This document shows, in pieces, positions 57,469-64,000 of a DNA stretch of 64,000 bases (the first letter of the stretch is position 1; every line of letters begins with the position of its first letter). Both the position numbers and the translations under genes were made by a program. Under the pieces are notes generated by a model, which ran no database searches, had not been told where the DNA came from, and worked only from the letters and a program-made list of their open reading frames with translations. The DNA is taken from positions 682,001 to 746,000 of the forward strand of contig OZ244151.1 in NCBI GenBank assembly GCA_965216195.1, written 5' to 3'. This stretch comes from Aridibacter sp965216195 (GTDB taxonomy: Bacteria; Acidobacteriota; Blastocatellia; Pyrinomonadales; Pyrinomonadaceae).

Positions 57469-57474
57469 TATAAT
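57469..57474 (+). promoter_or_regulatory. Candidate -10 of the selenoperoxiredoxin gene
   Basis: Perfect TATAAT 47 bp upstream of the ATG at 57521. The closest -35-like string is TTGAGT with 15-bp spacing, which is short. GGGAGA lies ten bases before the ATG. Confidence 0.45.
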
Positions 57475-57520
57475 CTTAATTTGTTCTAATTATTTCAAAA
57501 TATAGGGAGAAACGTATCTA

Positions 57521-57982
57521 ATGTTAAACGTTGGAGATATGGCTCCAGACTTTGAGTTGGCTTCACATCTAGGAGATGACAAGAAAGTGAAACTCTCTGC
57601 TCTACGGGGCAAAAATGTTGTAATTGCGTTCTATCCGCTTGATTGGACGCCCGTTTGAACGATTCAAATGCCGTCCTACGAAGCTGATGGAGAACGCTTC
57701 GAAGGATATGATGCTCAAGTTTTGGGCATTTCAGTCGATTCAATTCCAAGCCATGTTGCTTGGGCGAAATCTTTGGGTGGAATAAGCTACGATCTTTTAG
57801 CGGACTTTAATCCAAAGGGAGAAGTTGCTAAAAGCTACGGTGCTTGGCGTGATGCTGATGGAATCAGCGAGCGTGCTCTGTTTATCGTTGATAAGGAAGG
57901 CAAGATCGCATACGTCGATATTCACGATATCGCGGATCAGCCGGACAACGAAGAGCTTTTTGACGTACTTAAAAATTTATAG
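57521..57982 (+). CDS. Peroxiredoxin with in-frame UGA at the peroxidatic position (selenoprotein)
   Basis: 153 residues if UGA 57656-57658 is read as selenocysteine (residue 46); otherwise 45 codons. The sequence before and after the UGA is one family without gap: NVGDMAPDFELASHLG, VVIAFYPLDWTPV-Sec-TIQMPSY, LGISVDSIPSHVAWAKSLG, YDLLADFNPKGEVAKSYG and RALFIVDKEGKIAYVDIHD. TPVC is the peroxidatic motif of AhpC/TSA, and Sec replaces that Cys, as known for PrxU-type peroxiredoxins. The BCP resolving Cys five residues later is absent, so it looks like a one-Sec enzyme. A hairpin begins 17 nt after the UGA. Confidence 0.9.
57675..57705 (+). promoter_or_regulatory. Candidate bacterial SECIS hairpin
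   Basis: CGAAGC (57679-57684) pairs with GCTTCG (57696-57701); CCT/AGG extends the stem by three pairs across one A-A mismatch. Loop of 11 nt, TGATGGAGAAC. Distance from UGA to the stem is 16 nt, within the window expected for SelB-dependent recoding. Confidence 0.6.
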
Positions 57983-57991
57983 ATAAAGATT

Positions 57992-58052
57992 AAAAAGGCC
58001 GCACATTGAACAAAAACGAATTTGTAATTCGACGTTCTTTTGCGGCTTTAAA
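57992..58052 (+). other. Long stem-loop 3' of the selenoperoxiredoxin gene
   Basis: Nested stems GCCGCA/TGCGGC, GAAC/GTTC and CGAATT/AATTCG around a TGT loop. AAA/TTT extend the base, but the U-tract is short. Could be a weak terminator between the two selenoprotein genes or a regulatory RNA structure. Confidence 0.5.
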
Positions 58053-58105
58053 AATATTCAAAGGGACAAAAAATAACCGAAAAGAAAGGAATCAACCTGG
58101 TTCAG

Positions 58106-58259
58106 GTGATCTGTATCGCCGTTGGCGTGGTGATTGGGATGGTTATAATCAGAGATGTTTTAGGGTTTAGCCTGATTGCTGTGTGGTGCGTTGGGTGAAG
58201 GACTCGGCGTCGCGCTTGGCATGATTCCTTATGGAATAGCAGGTAAAAACGGGAATTAG
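58106..58259 (+). pseudogene. Small glycine-zipper membrane peptide, probably frameshifted
   Basis: From GTG 58106 the frame reads VICIAVGVVIGMVIIRDVLGFSLIAV and stops at 58196-58198. One frame over, the text continues as GALGEGLGVALGMIPYGIAGKNGN to the TAG at 58257. The joined sequence would be two helices rich in glycine, so a single-base change or a sequencing error is likely. No good start codon with ribosome site. Confidence 0.3.
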
Positions 58260-58267
58260 AAAAAATA

Positions 58268-59002
58268 ATGACAAAGTTTTCTCGTAAATGTGTGCCTTTT
58301 ACTCCGTTTGAAAAAGATCTCGGCAAGGCAAATATTGCAATCGTAACGGCGGCTGGTGTTCACAGGAATGATCAGGATCCATTTAACATTGAGGACGATC
58401 TGGGCGATCTGACCTATCGTCTAATGGACGAAGAGGTTCAGGCATCTGATTTGAAGGTGACTCATCATCATTATGACCATTCCGACGCCGATGAAGATAT
58501 CAACGTCGTATTCCCAATTGATCGTTTGCGAGAGCTTGTCGGTAAAGATTTTATTGGTGGGGTCGCGCGCAAGCATATAGGTTATATGGGGTACACGATG
58601 CGCCTTAAACAAATGTATGACGAGACGGCGCCTCAAATTGCGGATGAAATTGACAGAGGTTCTCGCGCAGATGCCGTAATATTGACCGGTGGCTGACCGA
58701 ACGTTTGTCATCGCACGGTCGTCGCGGTTCAAAGAGAAATAGAAATGCGCGGAACACCTACGGTTTTGATTACTGTAAGCCCGGAAGTCTCGGCTCAGAT
58801 GCGTCCTCCAAGAGCACTTTATCCGGATGGTTTTAAGATTGGTAATTCGCTTGGAAAACCCGGAATGGAAGACCTGCAGAGAAAGGTTTTAAGAGATGCA
58901 ATCGAATTACTGACGCAAAACACGCGACCCGGCAGCGTTGAAACAAAAAAATATCCGGAATACGGTGAATATCACGAGCCTTCGAGGGTGGGTGGTAAAT
59001 AG
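58268..59002 (+). CDS. Glycine/sarcosine/betaine reductase component B-like selenoprotein
   Basis: 244 residues if UGA 58694-58696 is read as selenocysteine (residue 143); otherwise it ends at residue 142. Both halves are one family: KANIAIVTAAGVHR, KVTHHHYDHSDADEDINVVFPIDRL, then RADAVILTGG-Sec-PNVCHRTVVAVQREIEMRGTP, ending in a long C-terminal helix region. In GrdB the same position reads VILTST-Sec-GTCTRC. It lacks the second CxxC half of true GrdB, so it is probably a redox relative in an aerobe rather than a glycine reductase. Same direction as, and 286 bp after, the Sec-peroxiredoxin. Confidence 0.88.
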
Positions 59003-59071
59003 ATAGTTAACAGTTTAGAAATCCAGAGTTCTTAGAGTAAAATAACTTCTTAATCTAAGGACTCTTTTCTT

Positions 59072-60157
59072 ATGTACAAAAAGATTGGGATATTAACCGG
59101 CGGCGGAGATGCGCCGGGACTAAATGCTGTAATCAGAGCCGCAGTCAGAACTGCGATTGGCGAGTTCAATATGCGGTGTATAGGAATCGAAGACAGTTTC
59201 GAAGGTGTGCTCGGAGAGACGCAGCTAACAAAGCTTACTACAAACACTGTAAGCGGGATACTTCCTCGCGGCGGGACGATTTTAGGTACGAGAAATAAGG
59301 GAAGTTTTTGCAAGTTTGTCGATGGCGAAATGATAATTCCGGACATGCCCATCGATGAGGCTTTTGACAATCTAAAGAAGAACAAAGTCGGAGCTCTCGT
59401 TGTGATCGGCGGTGAAGGAACTCTGGCGATTGCGGAGCAATTTCATCAACGGGGTTTTCCCGTGGTCGGCGTTCCGAAAACCATTGATAACGATCTTTCT
59501 GCTACCGAGCTTACGTTTGGTTTTAGAACCGCGATTGATATCGCCACTGAGGCACTTGACCGACTTCATACAACTGCAGCTTCGCATGATCGCGTAATGG
59601 TGCTTGAGGTGATGGGAAGGAACTCGGGATGGATTGCACTCGAAGCTGGTCTGGCCGGAAGTGCGGATGTGATTTTGATACCAGAGATCCCGTTTTCATT
59701 TGATTCGATTGTCAAAAAGGTTTACGAACGCGAACAAGGAGGATCGCTTTTTACAAACATTGTCGTTGCCGAAGGTGCGCTGGAGGTTGGAAGAAAGGAG
59801 ATTTATCTTGATGAGGGCGAATTGCGTTTAGGCGGCGTCGGTGAATATGTGAAGCGAAAAGTGGAGGAAATTACCGGGAAGGAATCGAGATGTGTCGTTT
59901 TAGGTCATCTGCAGCGGGGCGGAAGTCCAAATGCGTTTGATCGCTTGCTTGGGACGCAGTTTGGGGCTTGCGCAGTTCGTGCTTTGGCAAATGGCGAACG
60001 CGGAAAGATGGTCGCACTAAAATCCGGCAAGGTTTCGACCGTACCCCTTGCGGACGCAATCGCCAACGTAAAGTCTGTAAATGTTGATGGGCAACTGGTA
60101 AGAACCGCTCGAGATATCGGAATTTCATTTGCTTCGCCGAATGAAGGAGATCTTTAG
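59072..60157 (+). CDS. pfkA: 6-phosphofructokinase
   Basis: 361 residues. Phosphoryl-donor loop ILTGGGDAPGLNAVIRA, GGEGTLAIA, catalytic region PKTIDNDL, FRTAIDIATEALDRLHTTAASHDRVMVLEVMGRNSGWIALEAGLAGSADV and LGHLQRGGSPNAFDRLLGTQFG. GGEGT with PKTIDND is the mixed signature of actinobacterial-type ATP enzymes, but PPi use cannot be excluded from sequence alone. Glycolysis; gpmA is at 23640. Confidence 0.95.
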   Translation: MYKKIGILTGGGDAPGLNAVIRAAVRTAIGEFNMRCIGIEDSFEGVLGETQLTKLTTNTVSGILPRGGTILGTRNKGSFCKFVDGEMIIPDMPIDEAFDNLKKNKVGALVVIGGEGTLAIAEQFHQRGFPVVGVPKTIDNDLSATELTFGFRTAIDIATEALDRLHTTAASHDRVMVLEVMGRNSGWIALEAGLAGSADVILIPEIPFSFDSIVKKVYEREQGGSLFTNIVVAEGALEVGRKEIYLDEGELRLGGVGEYVKRKVEEITGKESRCVVLGHLQRGGSPNAFDRLLGTQFGACAVRALANGERGKMVALKSGKVSTVPLADAIANVKSVNVDGQLVRTARDIGISFASPNEGDL

Positions 60158-60185
60158 TAGGAACTAATAAATTAATTTATCGAAT

Positions 60186-60656
60186 ATGAAAGATGTACGT
60201 GAGAAGTTAAAAAAAGAACTTGGCGAATTGGAAGACGAACTCCACAACAAGCTCCCGAAGGAGATTCAAAAAGCGAGAGAATTTGGAGATCTGAAGGAAA
60301 ACGCTGAATACAAGGCCGCTATGGAGCGACAGTCTTTTGTTTCAGCAAGGATTGGCCAATTGATGCAACGTATTGATGAGGTTGATTCAATTGATATTTC
60401 GAAATTACCGACGGACAGGGTTGCTTATGGATCAAACGTTGTTTTGTTTGATCTTGATCGTGAAGATGAGATCGAATACAAGCTTGTTACTTCGGAAGAA
60501 GGCGACCCGGACAAAGGTTTGCTTTCCACGTCATCTCCAATTGGACAAGCTGTTATCGGAAAAGAAGAGGGCGATGAGGTGCGTGTGAAAACACCAAAGG
60601 GCTGGCGCAACTTTGAAATCGCACGGTTGGAAACCATTCACGAGCAGAAAAGATAA
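60186..60656 (+). CDS. greA: Transcription elongation factor GreA
   Basis: 156 residues. N-terminal coiled coil (about 5-75) with the acidic tip GDLKENAEYKAAMERQSFV, then C-terminal FKBP-like domain ending GKEEGDEVRVKTPKGWRNFEIARLE. Stimulates RNA cleavage by stalled RNA polymerase. 28 bp after pfkA. Confidence 0.95.
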   Translation: MKDVREKLKKELGELEDELHNKLPKEIQKAREFGDLKENAEYKAAMERQSFVSARIGQLMQRIDEVDSIDISKLPTDRVAYGSNVVLFDLDREDEIEYKLVTSEEGDPDKGLLSTSSPIGQAVIGKEEGDEVRVKTPKGWRNFEIARLETIHEQKR

Positions 60657-60690
60657 GTTCTGGGTTCAGGGCTCGAAGTTCAGGGTTGGA
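60656..60690 (+). repeat. Five degenerate heptamers after greA
   Basis: AGTTCTG, GGTTCAG, GGCTCGA, AGTTCAG, GGTTGGA. 7-nt period, overlapping the last base of greA. Confidence 0.5.
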
Positions 60691-60745
60691 TGGCAAAATC
60701 TTAAAGCTCTGAGCACCGAATTCTAAAATCCGAACGGCGAAAGAG

Positions 60746-61387
60746 ATGTTTGGAGCAAGCATTGGAAGAGGAGCAAAGCGCATCATCGACGCAATGGTCG
60801 AATGGTTGGCGTATGGCGGAGTTCATCCCAATGTTCTAACGGTAATCGGTGTTCTTATCAGCGTAACCTGCGGGCTCCTTTTTGGAATCGGGGAGTTTTT
60901 CTACGCGGGCATCGTCCTGCTCATTGCAAACCTTTTCGATATGCTCGATGGAAGCGTTGCGCGTCTGACGGGAAACGTTACGCGCTTTGGAGGTTTTCTC
61001 GATTCTTCGCTCGATCGCGTTTCAGATATGATCGCCTTTATTGGAATCATCGTTTTCTACGCGAGCAACACGCCTCAGCGATCCGTTACAAACGTCTTTC
61101 TTGGGTGCCTTGCGATGATGAGTTCTGTAATGGTTAGCTACACCGCGGCGCGCTCCGATAGCTTGGGTGTAAAGGCAAATGTAGGGTTTCTACAGCGACC
61201 AGAGCGTATTGTGCTCCTGATAATCGGGGCATTGTCTACCTGGGATTGGAATTCGGATTTCTTTTTGTTTAACCGCATGCCGCAGGTGCTCTGGGTTTTA
61301 GCGATTGGCTCAACCTGGACATTTATCCACCGTATGTATCATACGTGGAAGGAGTTTCGGGTGCTTGAGGGTGACGGGAACTCTTAG
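60746..61387 (+). CDS. CDP-alcohol phosphatidyltransferase family protein (PgsA-like)
   Basis: 213 residues, multi-pass inner-membrane protein. The family motif is complete: LDGSVARLTGNVTRFGGFLD continuing to SSLDRVSD (DGx2ARx8Gx3Dx3D). It could make phosphatidylglycerol phosphate, inositol-phosphate lipids or another phospholipid; the alcohol cannot be read from sequence. Good RBS-like GAAAGAG upstream of ATG. Confidence 0.88.
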   Translation: MFGASIGRGAKRIIDAMVEWLAYGGVHPNVLTVIGVLISVTCGLLFGIGEFFYAGIVLLIANLFDMLDGSVARLTGNVTRFGGFLDSSLDRVSDMIAFIGIIVFYASNTPQRSVTNVFLGCLAMMSSVMVSYTAARSDSLGVKANVGFLQRPERIVLLIIGALSTWDWNSDFFLFNRMPQVLWVLAIGSTWTFIHRMYHTWKEFRVLEGDGNS

Positions 61388-61431
61388 ATTTGCGCTGGGA
61401 TTTAGATTCGATCTACCTTTGAACGACTTTT

Positions 61432-61857
61432 ATGGAGTGGCTTTCCGCCTACTGGCAATCGTTAACCTTGAGCAGCATCTTGCTCGGCGTTGGATTGTTT
61501 TTACTTTCACTTACTTTGAGTTTTGCGGCGATCGCGATTGTGATGGTGAAGATTCCTGCGGAGTATTTTAGTTCTCATTACAACGAGGACTTTATGCCAA
61601 ATAGCCCCTGGCTGGTTCGCTGGGGAGCGGTGATCTTGAAAAACATTTTGGGGGTATTGCTAATTTTGATTGGCATTGTCTTATCATTGCCCGGTATTCC
61701 CGGACAGGGAATTCTAACGATTCTTCTCGGTTTGATAATGCTCGATATTCCGGGAAAGCGTCCGCTTGAAGCGTGGATCATCAAACGTCCGAGTGTGCTC
61801 TCAGCCGCAAACAATCTGAGACAGAGATTTAATAAACCGCCCCTGATAATGGATTGA
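61432..61857 (+). CDS. Small integral membrane protein (PGPGW-like)
   Basis: 141 residues, two to three helices: LLGVGLFLLSLTLSFAAIAI, NILGVLLILIGIVLSLPGIPGQGILTILLGLIML, then a basic amphipathic tail. The PGIPGQG turn resembles the PGPGW family of putative transmembrane proteins. Ends one base before the next gene, so they form one unit. No function known. Confidence 0.75.
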   Translation: MEWLSAYWQSLTLSSILLGVGLFLLSLTLSFAAIAIVMVKIPAEYFSSHYNEDFMPNSPWLVRWGAVILKNILGVLLILIGIVLSLPGIPGQGILTILLGLIMLDIPGKRPLEAWIIKRPSVLSAANNLRQRFNKPPLIMD

Positions 61858-61858
61858 T

Positions 61859-62149
61859 ATGGGATTTCTAAACTTCATCAAGCGAAAAAAACCTGACAAT
61901 TCTCCAGAAGCGCGTCGGAACACGCTGCTCAAATACGGGCGCATCACGGACGCAGTTATTGTCGAAACCGAAGTTACTGACGATGACGAAGAAGTCGCTC
62001 ATTATGTCTATAGTGTCCACGGGGTTGATTTTGAATCTTCGGAATTGCTTACTGCTGAGCAGAGAAAAGACCGCATTAAATATGCGCCGGGAGCGAGCGT
62101 AGCTGTAAGGTTTGATCCGAGAAACCACGGCAATTCCATATTGGTTTAG
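61859..62149 (+). CDS. DUF3592-like small protein
   Basis: 96 residues. ARRNTLLKYGRITDAVIVETEVTDDDEEVAHYVYSVHGVDFESSELL and YAPGASVAVRFDPRNHGNSIL read like the soluble DUF3592 core: an OB-like strand set with a 'V.VrYdP.np' ending. No transmembrane helix here, unlike many members. Coupled to the previous gene; a heptad repeat follows at once. Confidence 0.7.
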   Translation: MGFLNFIKRKKPDNSPEARRNTLLKYGRITDAVIVETEVTDDDEEVAHYVYSVHGVDFESSELLTAEQRKDRIKYAPGASVAVRFDPRNHGNSILV

Positions 62150-62152
62150 AAA

Positions 62153-62271
62153 GAATGGTAAACGGTGAATGGTAAGGGGTAAACGGTAAATGCTAAATGC
62201 TAAATGCTAAATGCTAAATGCTAAATGCTAAATGCTAAATGCTAAATGCTAAATGCTAAATGCTAAATGGT
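62153..62271 (+). repeat. Heptanucleotide tandem repeat, 17 units
   Basis: Five degenerate units (GAATGGT, AAACGGT, GAATGGT, AAGGGGT, AAACGGT), then eleven perfect AAATGCT units (62188-62264), then AAATGGT. It lies between the DUF3592-like gene and accC and may serve as a length-variable spacer. Copy number is prone to slippage. Confidence 0.95.
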
Positions 62272-62314
62272 ACTTTTTTGGTCGCGTTTCTCACTTATGC
62301 ATTAAACGACAAAT

Positions 62315-63829
62315 ATGTTCAAAAAGATTCTAATCGCAAATCGTGGAGAAATTGCTGTTCGTGTGATACGCGCCTGCCGCGAGATGAACATAAAGACGGT
62401 TGCGGTTTATTCCGACGCTGACAAGGACGCGCTCCATGTTCGTAAGGCGGATGAAGCTTATTTAGTAGGAAAAGCCCCTTCAAACGAAAGTTACCTGCTC
62501 GGAGACAAGATTCTTGAAGTCGCTAAGAAATCGGGTGCCGAAGCTATTCACCCGGGCTACGGATTCCTGTCAGAAAACGCAGAATTTGTTCGTGCTGCAA
62601 CCGACGCGGGAATTACATTTATCGGTCCACCTCCTGAAGCAATGGAAAGTATGGGTGGAAAGATTTCGGCGCGGCAGATTGCAATTGATGCGGGTGTTCC
62701 GGTCGTTCCGGGAAACAACAAACCGCTGGAATCGGTTGAGGAGGCCTTGGAAATTGCCAAAGAATATGGCTTTCCGGTAATGCTTAAGGCGTCGGCTGGA
62801 GGTGGCGGAAAGGGAATGAGGCTCGTCGAACAAGAAGAAGATTTGAGATCTGCTTTTGATAACGCACGTTCGGAAGCGATGGCGAGTTTTGGCGATGATG
62901 TTGTCTATTTGGAAAAAGCAATTGTTAAACCGCGACATATAGAGATCCAGATAATGAGCGACTCGCACGGCAAACACGTGCATCTGGGCGAACGCGAATG
63001 CTCAATTCAGCGGCGCCATCAAAAGGTTGTCGAAGAAGCTCCGTCACCAATAAACGACGTCGAGCTGCGCGAACGTATGGGCGCGGAAGCCGTGAAGGTA
63101 GCCAAAGCCGTGGATTACGTCGGAGCCGGAACGGTTGAATTTCTGCTATCGGACGTAGATAAATCATTCTATTTCCTTGAGATGAACACGCGGCTTCAGG
63201 TAGAGCATCCGGTCACGGAACTCGTTACGGGAATTGATCTTGTGCGTGAACAAATTCGTGTGGCAAGCGGTGAAACACTTTCGTTTACGCAAGAGGATAT
63301 TTCAATTCGCGGGCACGCAATCGAATGCAGGGTTTATGCGGAAGACCCGGAAAATAACTTTCTTCCATCGCCCGGAAAGATAACGCGTCTGCGTTTGCCG
63401 CAGGGAAACGGGGTTCGCGACGATGGCGGTGTTTATGAAGGGGCCGAAGTTTCTATCTACTATGATCCGATGATTTCAAAACTCTGCGCATTTGGGCGAA
63501 ACCGCACCGAAGCGATCGATCGGATGAGACGAGCGCTTTACGAATATGAGGTTGGCGGGATAAAGACGACTCTTCCATTTTTTAGAGAAATTATTGAGGA
63601 TGAGGTTTTCATAAAAGGCGATCTTGATACGGGCTTTATTTCAGTTTTTAACGAGCGACGAAAACAAAAAGAACCAGGCAAAGCAGACCGGGATATCGCA
63701 GTTATTGCGGCAGCGCTAGCTTATTCGGATAGCAGTAAAAAGAAGAAGGCCATGAAGAGTGCGGCAGACAGTTTGCCGAGCAAATGGTCGATGTCGGGAC
63801 GCTTGGCATCTCATAGAAACAGGCTTTAG
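62315..63829 (+). CDS. accC: Acetyl-CoA carboxylase biotin carboxylase subunit
   Basis: 504 residues, about 50 longer than E. coli AccC at the C-terminus. FKKILIANRGEIAVRVIRACREM, GYGFLSENAEF, ATP-grasp loop KASAGGGGKGMRLV, EKAIVKPRHIEIQIM, FLEMNTRLQVEHPVTE and RVYAEDPENNFLPSPGKI. The extra C-terminal 55 residues are basic and lack a biotinyl domain (no MKM motif). It carboxylates BCCP and may serve a propionyl or acyl-CoA carboxylase. The next gene starts 20 bp later, so it may share the transcript. Confidence 0.95.
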   Translation: MFKKILIANRGEIAVRVIRACREMNIKTVAVYSDADKDALHVRKADEAYLVGKAPSNESYLLGDKILEVAKKSGAEAIHPGYGFLSENAEFVRAATDAGITFIGPPPEAMESMGGKISARQIAIDAGVPVVPGNNKPLESVEEALEIAKEYGFPVMLKASAGGGGKGMRLVEQEEDLRSAFDNARSEAMASFGDDVVYLEKAIVKPRHIEIQIMSDSHGKHVHLGERECSIQRRHQKVVEEAPSPINDVELRERMGAEAVKVAKAVDYVGAGTVEFLLSDVDKSFYFLEMNTRLQVEHPVTELVTGIDLVREQIRVASGETLSFTQEDISIRGHAIECRVYAEDPENNFLPSPGKITRLRLPQGNGVRDDGGVYEGAEVSIYYDPMISKLCAFGRNRTEAIDRMRRALYEYEVGGIKTTLPFFREIIEDEVFIKGDLDTGFISVFNERRKQKEPGKADRDIAVIAAALAYSDSSKKKKAMKSAADSLPSKWSMSGRLASHRNRL

Positions 63830-63848
63830 CAGAACAGAGGTAACAGTA

Positions 63849-64000
63849 ATGGAAGAATTCTTGCAACAGTTGATGGGTAAGAAGATTGATGTTTCGTGCG
63901 GGACGAGCGCTGTTGTGCGCGGAGATGTAGTCGACGTGAAGGACGGCATCTTATATTTGCGTGACGAAGACGAGCGCGTTTCGTACGTTGTTATCGAGAA
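63849..64000 (+). CDS. Small protein, 3' end outside window
   Basis: The first 50 codons: MEEFLQQLMGKKIDVSCG, then SAVVRGDVVDVKDGILYLRD and DERVSYVVIE. Sm-like or LSm-type beta strand pattern (VRGDVVDVKDGILYL). GTAATGG start with AGAGGTAAC upstream. Near accC; I do not recognise the family. Confidence 0.6.
   Translation, partial: MEEFLQQLMGKKIDVSCGTSAVVRGDVVDVKDGILYLRDEDERVSYVVIE

Noticed and set aside
57521..57982. Pseudogene call for the peroxiredoxin because of an internal TGA
   Set aside because: The stop falls exactly on the catalytic Cys position, the downstream frame is intact, and a hairpin follows; recoding explains it better than decay.
62153..62271. Possible CRISPR array
   Set aside because: The units are 7 bp and contiguous with no unique spacers, and there are no cas genes; it is a simple tandem repeat.

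Overview
The window is a 64 kb piece of a bacterial chromosome of moderate GC content with dense, mostly operon-organised housekeeping genes. The gene families point to Acidobacteriota, probably class Blastocatellia (Pyrinomonadaceae-like). Grounds are a Pkn-type kinase with a Pro/Thr/Arg tail, many secreted proteins of unknown function, a CISM molybdoenzyme with a fused Fe-S/NrfD subunit, LVIVD and DUF305 periplasmic proteins, and many REP-like and heptad repeats. The taxonomic placement is inference; no rRNA gene is present.

Layout. 1-9.8 kb: deoC (5' end cut), a secreted unknown protein, a Ser/Thr kinase, msrPQ, a DnaC-like ATPase, a lone cREC receiver protein, an S41 peptidase with a TetR regulator, and a P1 peptidase. 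9.8-14.2 kb: pssA-psd, a TM2-like membrane protein behind tandem terminators, dnaX, and the SRP RNA gene ffs, which no protein call covers. 14.4-18.1 kb: a secreted caspase-like protein with an EF-hand, two tRNA-Ser genes around aqpZ, and tadA. 18-29.5 kb: suhB, accD-dinB-folC, gpmA, uvrA and a small nucleotidyltransferase module. 29.6-37 kb: a complete histidine operon (hisG-D-C-B-H-A-F-IE) on the minus strand, preceded by a 20-residue His-rich leader peptide and a terminator hairpin, which is classical attenuation. 37-41.4 kb: a 2-oxoacid:ferredoxin oxidoreductase with an FAD/ferredoxin partner. 41.6-44.5 kb: LVIVD and DUF305 secreted proteins.

44.5-48.4 kb is an accessory island: a decayed Fic-family tail, a DUF5343 gene split by an IS3-family insertion sequence, and two different HEPN proteins with intact Rx4H motifs. 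It is probably a damaged defence or toxin-type locus. 48.4-53.9 kb encodes a molybdopterin oxidoreductase and its 4[4Fe-4S]-NrfD partner. A REP-associated tyrosine transposase with its REP hairpins sits between the two genes, and REP-like palindromes are built in frame into both coding sequences.

54-64 kb: pdxJ, a GT2 glycosyltransferase, a CtpA-like protease, two neighbouring genes with in-frame UGA at positions where selenocysteine is expected (a peroxiredoxin and a glycine-reductase-B-like protein), pfkA, greA, a phospholipid synthase-like gene, accC and the start of one more gene. Tracts of degenerate 7-bp repeats with a GGTAA-like core are dispersed through the second half.
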